From assembly GCA_002381615.1 (NCBI GenBank), contig DFWY01000093.1, forward strand, positions 1 to 49,596: 49,596 bases of DNA. The letters are read 5' to 3'. Under the pieces are notes generated by a model, which was not told where the DNA came from, searched no databases, and was given only the letters and a program-made list of their open reading frames with translations. Both the position numbers and the translations under genes were made by a program. Shown piece after piece: positions 49,322 to 49,596 of this stretch (position 1 is its first letter; each line of letters begins with the position of its first letter). This DNA comes from Polaromonas sp. UBA4122 (GTDB taxonomy: Bacteria > Pseudomonadota > Gammaproteobacteria > Burkholderiales > Burkholderiaceae_C).

Positions 49322-49596
49322 ATGATCAGATATCTCAAACATGGCAAGGACGTGCAGGTCCGGTCCGAGGACGACGTCAAGGTTCGCTCCACTGTCGAAG
49401 GCATCATCAAGGACATTGAGGCACGTGGCGATGTTGCCGTGCGCGATTACAGCCGCAAGTTCGACAACTGGGACCCGTCCGACTTCCGCCTGTCACAGGG
49501 CGAGATCGAAGCGGCCATGAAAAGCCTGTCGGCGCGCGAAATCGAGGACATCACCTTCGCGCAAAAGCAGGTACGCAACTTCGCGCAGATCCAGCG
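49322..49596 (+). CDS. Histidinol-dehydrogenase-family enzyme, 5' part (cut by window end)
   Basis: The first 91 residues. AGGAAAT precedes the ATG at 49322. [40 protein letters not shown] and [20 protein letters not shown] match the N-terminus of HisD-family proteins, closest in style to the catabolic branch that includes sulfopropanediol 3-dehydrogenase (HpsN) rather than biosynthetic HisD. These zinc enzymes oxidise a primary alcohol in two NAD-dependent steps to a carboxylate. The zinc ligands lie beyond the window. Its position beside an importer, SDR and BKACE supports a catabolic role. Confidence 0.8.
   Translation, partial: MIRYLKHGKDVQVRSEDDVKVRSTVEGIIKDIEARGDVAVRDYSRKFDNWDPSDFRLSQGEIEAAMKSLSAREIEDITFAQKQVRNFAQIQ

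Overview
The window looks like a large plasmid from a Burkholderiales bacterium, most likely Comamonadaceae (Polaromonas/Variovorax/Acidovorax type). The grounds are protein style, moderate to high GC, Burkholderiales-type insertion sequences, and a degenerate copy near 48.4 kb of an intergenic repeat I associate with that family. This assignment is inference; there is no rRNA or other taxonomic marker.

Layout. (1) 0.4-2.3 kb: a RelE-like toxin/HTH antitoxin pair with a palindromic operator, then decayed genes including a frameshifted HicB-like antitoxin. (2) 2.3-6.5 kb: the replication and partition core. Two 19-bp palindromes (candidate parS) sit beside parB; parA follows. A 21-bp-periodic iteron array with DnaA-box-like sites leads to a Rep_3-type initiator whose promoter lies inside an inverted half-iteron repeat. 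(3) 6.8-14.2 kb: a conjugation/stability block. A MobF relaxase-helicase and a small RHH-like accessory protein run leftward; an StbA/StbB/StbC-like operon runs rightward; the palindrome-rich gap between them is the best oriT candidate. No coupling protein or mating-pair genes are in the window. (4) 14.3-17.5 kb: small plasmid genes of unknown role and an IS630 remnant. (5) 17.6-23.8 kb: a GC-richer three-gene cassette with the look of an anti-phage system: a PHP+SMC-like ATPase (TrlF family), a protein with a HEPN-type RNRDQH motif, and a PD-(D/E)xK nuclease fused to a STAND-like NTPase. (6) 24.2-26.05 kb: an intact IS4/Tn5-like insertion sequence with perfect 9-bp target duplications beside a broken gene. 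(7) 26.1-36.1 kb: an HTH repressor-like gene diverges from a long array of mostly ATGA-overlapping genes. The array encodes an HD-domain protein, a LAGLIDADG endonuclease, a DEDD exonuclease, three metallophosphoesterases, three HAD-type proteins (one only a C-terminal part) and many unknown small proteins. A HAD+phosphoesterase pair occurs twice. (8) 36.1-39.8 kb: an insertion-sequence graveyard (broken mqsA, IS4-type, IS3 and IS110 remnants). (9) 39.8-49.6 kb: a catabolic island with a GntR/FCD regulator, two identical operators, a Liv-type ABC importer (its inner-membrane and ATPase parts partly fused into one 832-residue chain), an SDR, a 3-hydroxyacyl-CoA-dehydrogenase-family enzyme, a beta-keto acid cleavage enzyme, and, after an IS6 remnant, the start of a histidinol-dehydrogenase-like gene cut by the window end.

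How it works together. The backbone (rep, par, mob, stb) maintains and moves the element. The accessory cargo is one probable defence cassette, one enigmatic nucleic-acid/phosphoester-processing operon, and one uptake-and-degradation operon in which a beta-hydroxy acid would be oxidised to a beta-keto acid and then cleaved with acetyl-CoA. The two most interesting candidates for an undescribed system are the TrlF-HEPN-nuclease/STAND cassette and the long HD/LAGLIDADG/exonuclease/phosphoesterase/HAD operon.
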